64,000 nt of DNA from Nissolia schottii (taxonomy: Eukaryota > Streptophyta > Magnoliopsida > Fabales > Fabaceae). Below are positions 61,162-64,000 of the stretch, piece by piece. A program made the translations under genes and the position numbers. Under the pieces are notes generated by a model that saw only the letters and a list, made by a program, of their open reading frames with translations, had not been told where the DNA came from and searched no databases. Location: contig QANU01065991.1 in assembly GCA_003254905.1 (NCBI GenBank), positions 69,141 through 133,140 on the forward strand, read 5' to 3'. The first letter of the stretch is position 1. Every line of letters starts with the position of its first letter.

Positions 61162-62691
61162 ATGCTGAGGAAGAGAAGCAGGTCACTGCAGAAGGAACAA
61201 CACCACCATCTTCACATGGGTCATGATGCTGCTAATTTGGATCACCATTCTCATAATCAGTTCCTTGCTTTGGGGCATCATCATCAAGGACACTCTTCAG
61301 TTTTCAATGCCCCCCCTTCTTGTCTGTTTGTTGGTTTGGGTCCAAAAGGGTTGTTGGATGCTGATTCAGTCAGGAGCCCCACTTCCCCACTTGATGCTAG
61401 AGTCCTTTCAAATTTAGGCAACAACAACCATGTTAGGACCCCAAGATCACCATCATCACCACCATCATACCAAAGGAGCTGGGATTGCTGCAAAGTAGGC
61501 CTTAGCCTCATAGATTCCTTGGAGGACTGTTCAAAGTTCTCTGGGAAGATTCTTAGGTGCTCTGAGAGCAAGAGCGTTGGTGTCAGTGTCAACCCCAAAA
61601 TTATGATGGTCAAGCCCCCAAATTGTAACACCTTTGTGGATTCCCTTGAGTCATCTAGGTCTCTACCAAAGAATTTTTGTAAGGCTCCTAGTAAACAAAG
61701 ATTTGGATCTAGGTTCCACAAGGGTGGAGAATCCAGTGTTCTCTTTGAGATTGGAGATAGTGGTTGTGGCCTAGAGCATGAGGTTTTTGGGAAAACCAGG
61801 TCTTGTTCATTGGATTCGTGCAGTCCATTGAAGAAAACCCTCTCTGGATTAGCCACTTCCAATACTGATTCAGAAACTGATAGCTTTGATTTGAAAGATA
61901 AGGCAGCCATAAAATTGAGCTCTCCTCCTCATTTTATTGGAGGGAGCCAGAACTCAAACACGGTTTCGATTGGCTCTTCCAGTGAACTTGTTAAGTCACT
62001 ATCATCAGCTAGTGAGATTGAGCTCTCTGAGGACTACACTTGTGTGATTTCCCATGGCCCCAACCCCAAAACCACGCACATTTTTGGTGATTGCATCTTG
62101 GAGACTCATTCCAATGAATTCAAGAACCATCTTAAGAATGAAGAGAAGGATAAGGGAGTGGTGTTCCTGGTTGGAAACAGCAGGCCAAACACTCCATTCC
62201 ATTATCCCTCTAGTGACTTCTTGAGTTTCTGCCATCATTGCAACAAGAAGCTGGAAGAGGGTAAAGATATTTATATTTATAGGTGAGTTCTTATTATTAG
62301 CACACAGAACTTTTGCATCTCTTATCGAGTAACGCTATTTGTTCAACAAACGCCTTTAAAGAACCCATCACTTGTGACCAAAAGTGTCTGCTTTTATGTA
62401 CAAATAACATTATTCGTTCTGATTGAATTTGATTTCAAACACCTTTGATGAACATGGCACTTGTGAATAACGTTGTTCATTCTGATTGAATTCGGTTTCT
62501 AAGATTGGCTTCCTTTGATGATGATTTGCAGGGGTGAAAAATCATTTTGCAGCTTAACTTGCCGTGCGTTGGCGATCATGATGGACGAGGAGCTAGAGGA
62601 AGACGATTCCAACCCTCCTCTTCCCGAGAACTCTCCAAAGCAAGAGCTTGGTGACCAAATTTTTGAGACAGGAATCCTCACAGCTACATAA
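61162..62691 (+). CDS. FCS-like zinc finger (FLZ/DUF581) protein
   Basis: Complete, two coding exons 61162-62282 and 62532-62691 (TAA), 1281 nt, 426 residues. The start MLRKRSRSLQKEQ follows the 5'UTR intron. An N-terminal His-rich segment (HHHLHMGHDAANLDHH) leads into a long Ser-rich, probably disordered region with RSPTSPLD and RTPRSPSSPP motifs. The FLZ finger lies at about 353-385: FCHHCNKKLEEGKDIYIYRG then GEKSFCSLTC, i.e. C-x2-C-x19-C-x3-C with the signature FCS. The intron splits the Arg codon of YRG. FLZ proteins are plant-specific adaptors known to bind SnRK1 kinase subunits in energy and sugar signalling; the length and layout suit the longer, MARD1-like members. The partner in this species is inference. 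Confidence 0.92.
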
Positions 62692-63758
62692 GAAGGCTTA
62701 TATGTCTGCCATACTAGGATCATGAGATGGGGCATAGGCACCAATTGTTCATCTGTTTTCACACTGAGCTGTTTCATGTGCATCTTATTAGCAGCCATGT
62801 GTCTGCAATTGGTCCTTAAAGCTTTTCATCATGGTCCTAGTGAATTGTGGCTCTCATTAAGCTAGTTTGGTTTTTGCCATTAGAAAGAAAAAGAAATAGA
62901 GATATGTATTGTTTATGAAACTATTGGTAGTAGCCTGCAGAAATTAAAAGGGTAGAAGCCGATTTTTCTGGCTACCCTGTTTTTGAATTTTTCTTGGATT
63001 ATCTCTAATATTATTATGTCAATAATAATTAGTAGTGTATACAAAACTCAATCAGAGCTTTTGACTTCAATGATATATTACTATTGTAGTTAATGCAGCT
63101 AACTTGCATTTACCAGTGAATTTTGCATTGACAATGGGAAAACTTGTTCACTAGTACTTTTTACCTAAACCTCGGTCATTCTGAACTTTGATGTAACTTG
63201 CTTTATTTTTATATGGTTCTTGTGTAATTCCTGTTACGGTAAAATATCTATTCTATTCCCAAATCCAAAAACAAATAATCTCTCACACGTGTGTAACAAC
63301 AGTGTTATCTACTTCTTTCTTTCCAATCTTCCCAAATTCCTCAATTTTTGATGTTCCCAAGCTTCTAATCAAACTTTGCTCCCTGAATAGAAAAATCTTG
63401 GCTATCATTTTTACTTGTACTGTTCTTTCTATATCGGGCCAAAAAAATCTTGGTTATCATTTCTTGTTAGAATGAAACTAGCAAATAGCTACAATTGTGA
63501 CTAATATATAGGAAGAACGTAACGACCACTTCACTGATCATAGCCTCTAACTAACCTCAATTAACAATTTGTAACTAACACACTATGCTTGATCATTCAT
63601 TGATCATAGTCCCTGACTAACCTCTATTAACAATTTTTAACCAACACTACTCTCGGCTATTGATTGGGAATGCTTAGTTATATAGTGTGCATAAACATTA
63701 TTGAGTAACTGTTAGTTCAAATTGTTATTTGTCAGGCACTTGATCCCTGTATTGTATT
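62692..63758. other. 3' flank of the FLZ gene
   Basis: The first few hundred bases are presumably 3'UTR. The rest is AT-rich, with a local near-duplication of TTGATCATTCATTGATCATAG around 63530-63610. No gene was seen. Confidence 0.45.
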
Positions 63759-64000
63759 CATGGTTATCAAACTTGCGAATTTAAGTAAACTCGCGGAACT
63801 TCCGTAAACTCAGATCGTAAACCCGTATGAGTTTACCTATTATTAAAAACATATTTTAAAATATTATTATACTACAAAAATATATTTAATAAAATTTAAA
63901 ATTCATAAATACATTTACCTCCATAACAAAGCACAAATAAAGATGAAATATATGAGTTCTAAGTTCAATTCATTCATAATACATATGTTTGAACCAGAAC
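63759..64000. mobile_element. hAT-like element, second copy, cut by window end
   Basis: Starts CATGGTTATCAAACTTGCG, with ATCGTAAACCCGTATGAG and TTTACCTATTATTAAAAAC following. This matches the reverse complement of the right end of the element at 9059-9998. The other end lies beyond the window. Confidence 0.7.

Noticed and set aside
61284-61910. 208-residue minus-strand ORF
   Set aside because: Mirror frame of the FLZ coding exon; the plus strand has the recognisable zinc finger and splice structure.

Overview
The window is nuclear DNA of a flowering plant, most likely a legume and perhaps a Phaseoleae species such as soybean. The basis is AT-rich sequence, spliced genes with plant-type GT/AG introns, plant-only families (a KC1/KAT3-type Shaker channel, an FCS-like zinc finger protein), and dense plant transposons, including GGGTTAAATA-ended inverted-repeat elements that I recall as common in legumes. 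Species is inference, not proven. | Four protein genes are supported. (1) 1-15533, plus strand: the 3' half (22 exons, 1409 codons, phase-consistent to the stop) of a very large ZFYVE26/spastizin-like protein; its 5' half lies outside the window. (2) 25940-32457, plus strand: a complete 13-exon, 624-residue KC1 (KAT3)-type regulatory K+ channel subunit. (3) 32656-33352, minus strand: a complete 3-exon gene for a 91-residue charged, probably coiled-coil protein, convergent with the channel gene. (4) 61162-62691, plus strand: a complete 2-coding-exon, 426-residue FLZ (DUF581) protein with a 5'UTR intron. They look unrelated in function; nothing suggests a cluster or joint pathway. | The rest is mostly transposon-derived. 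8978-10090: an antisense tRNA-type SINE cut in two by a 940-bp hAT-like element. 12287-12658: two more copies of that SINE in sense. 16734-17520: half of a long-TIR element. 17570-23590: the 3' part of a Ty3/gypsy Tat-lineage element carrying an antisense ORF, itself interrupted by a 2162-bp solo LTR with a perfect 5-bp target duplication. 34482-35711: a foldback element with nested arms and repeated tRNA A-box-like units. 36844-42755: a decayed Ty1/copia element (minus strand). 44707-46533 and 47343-47684: inverted-repeat elements with GGGTTAAATA ends. 51217-54792: a second, internally deleted Tat element with a related antisense ORF. Several 5'-truncated LINE-type insertions have recognisable target duplications. 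| I found no convincing undescribed multi-gene system. The strongest unusual signals are the nested insertions whose order can be read from target duplications, and the homologous antisense ORFs in two otherwise different Tat-type elements. All exon boundaries were placed by eye from splice sites and reading-frame continuity; no database search was possible.
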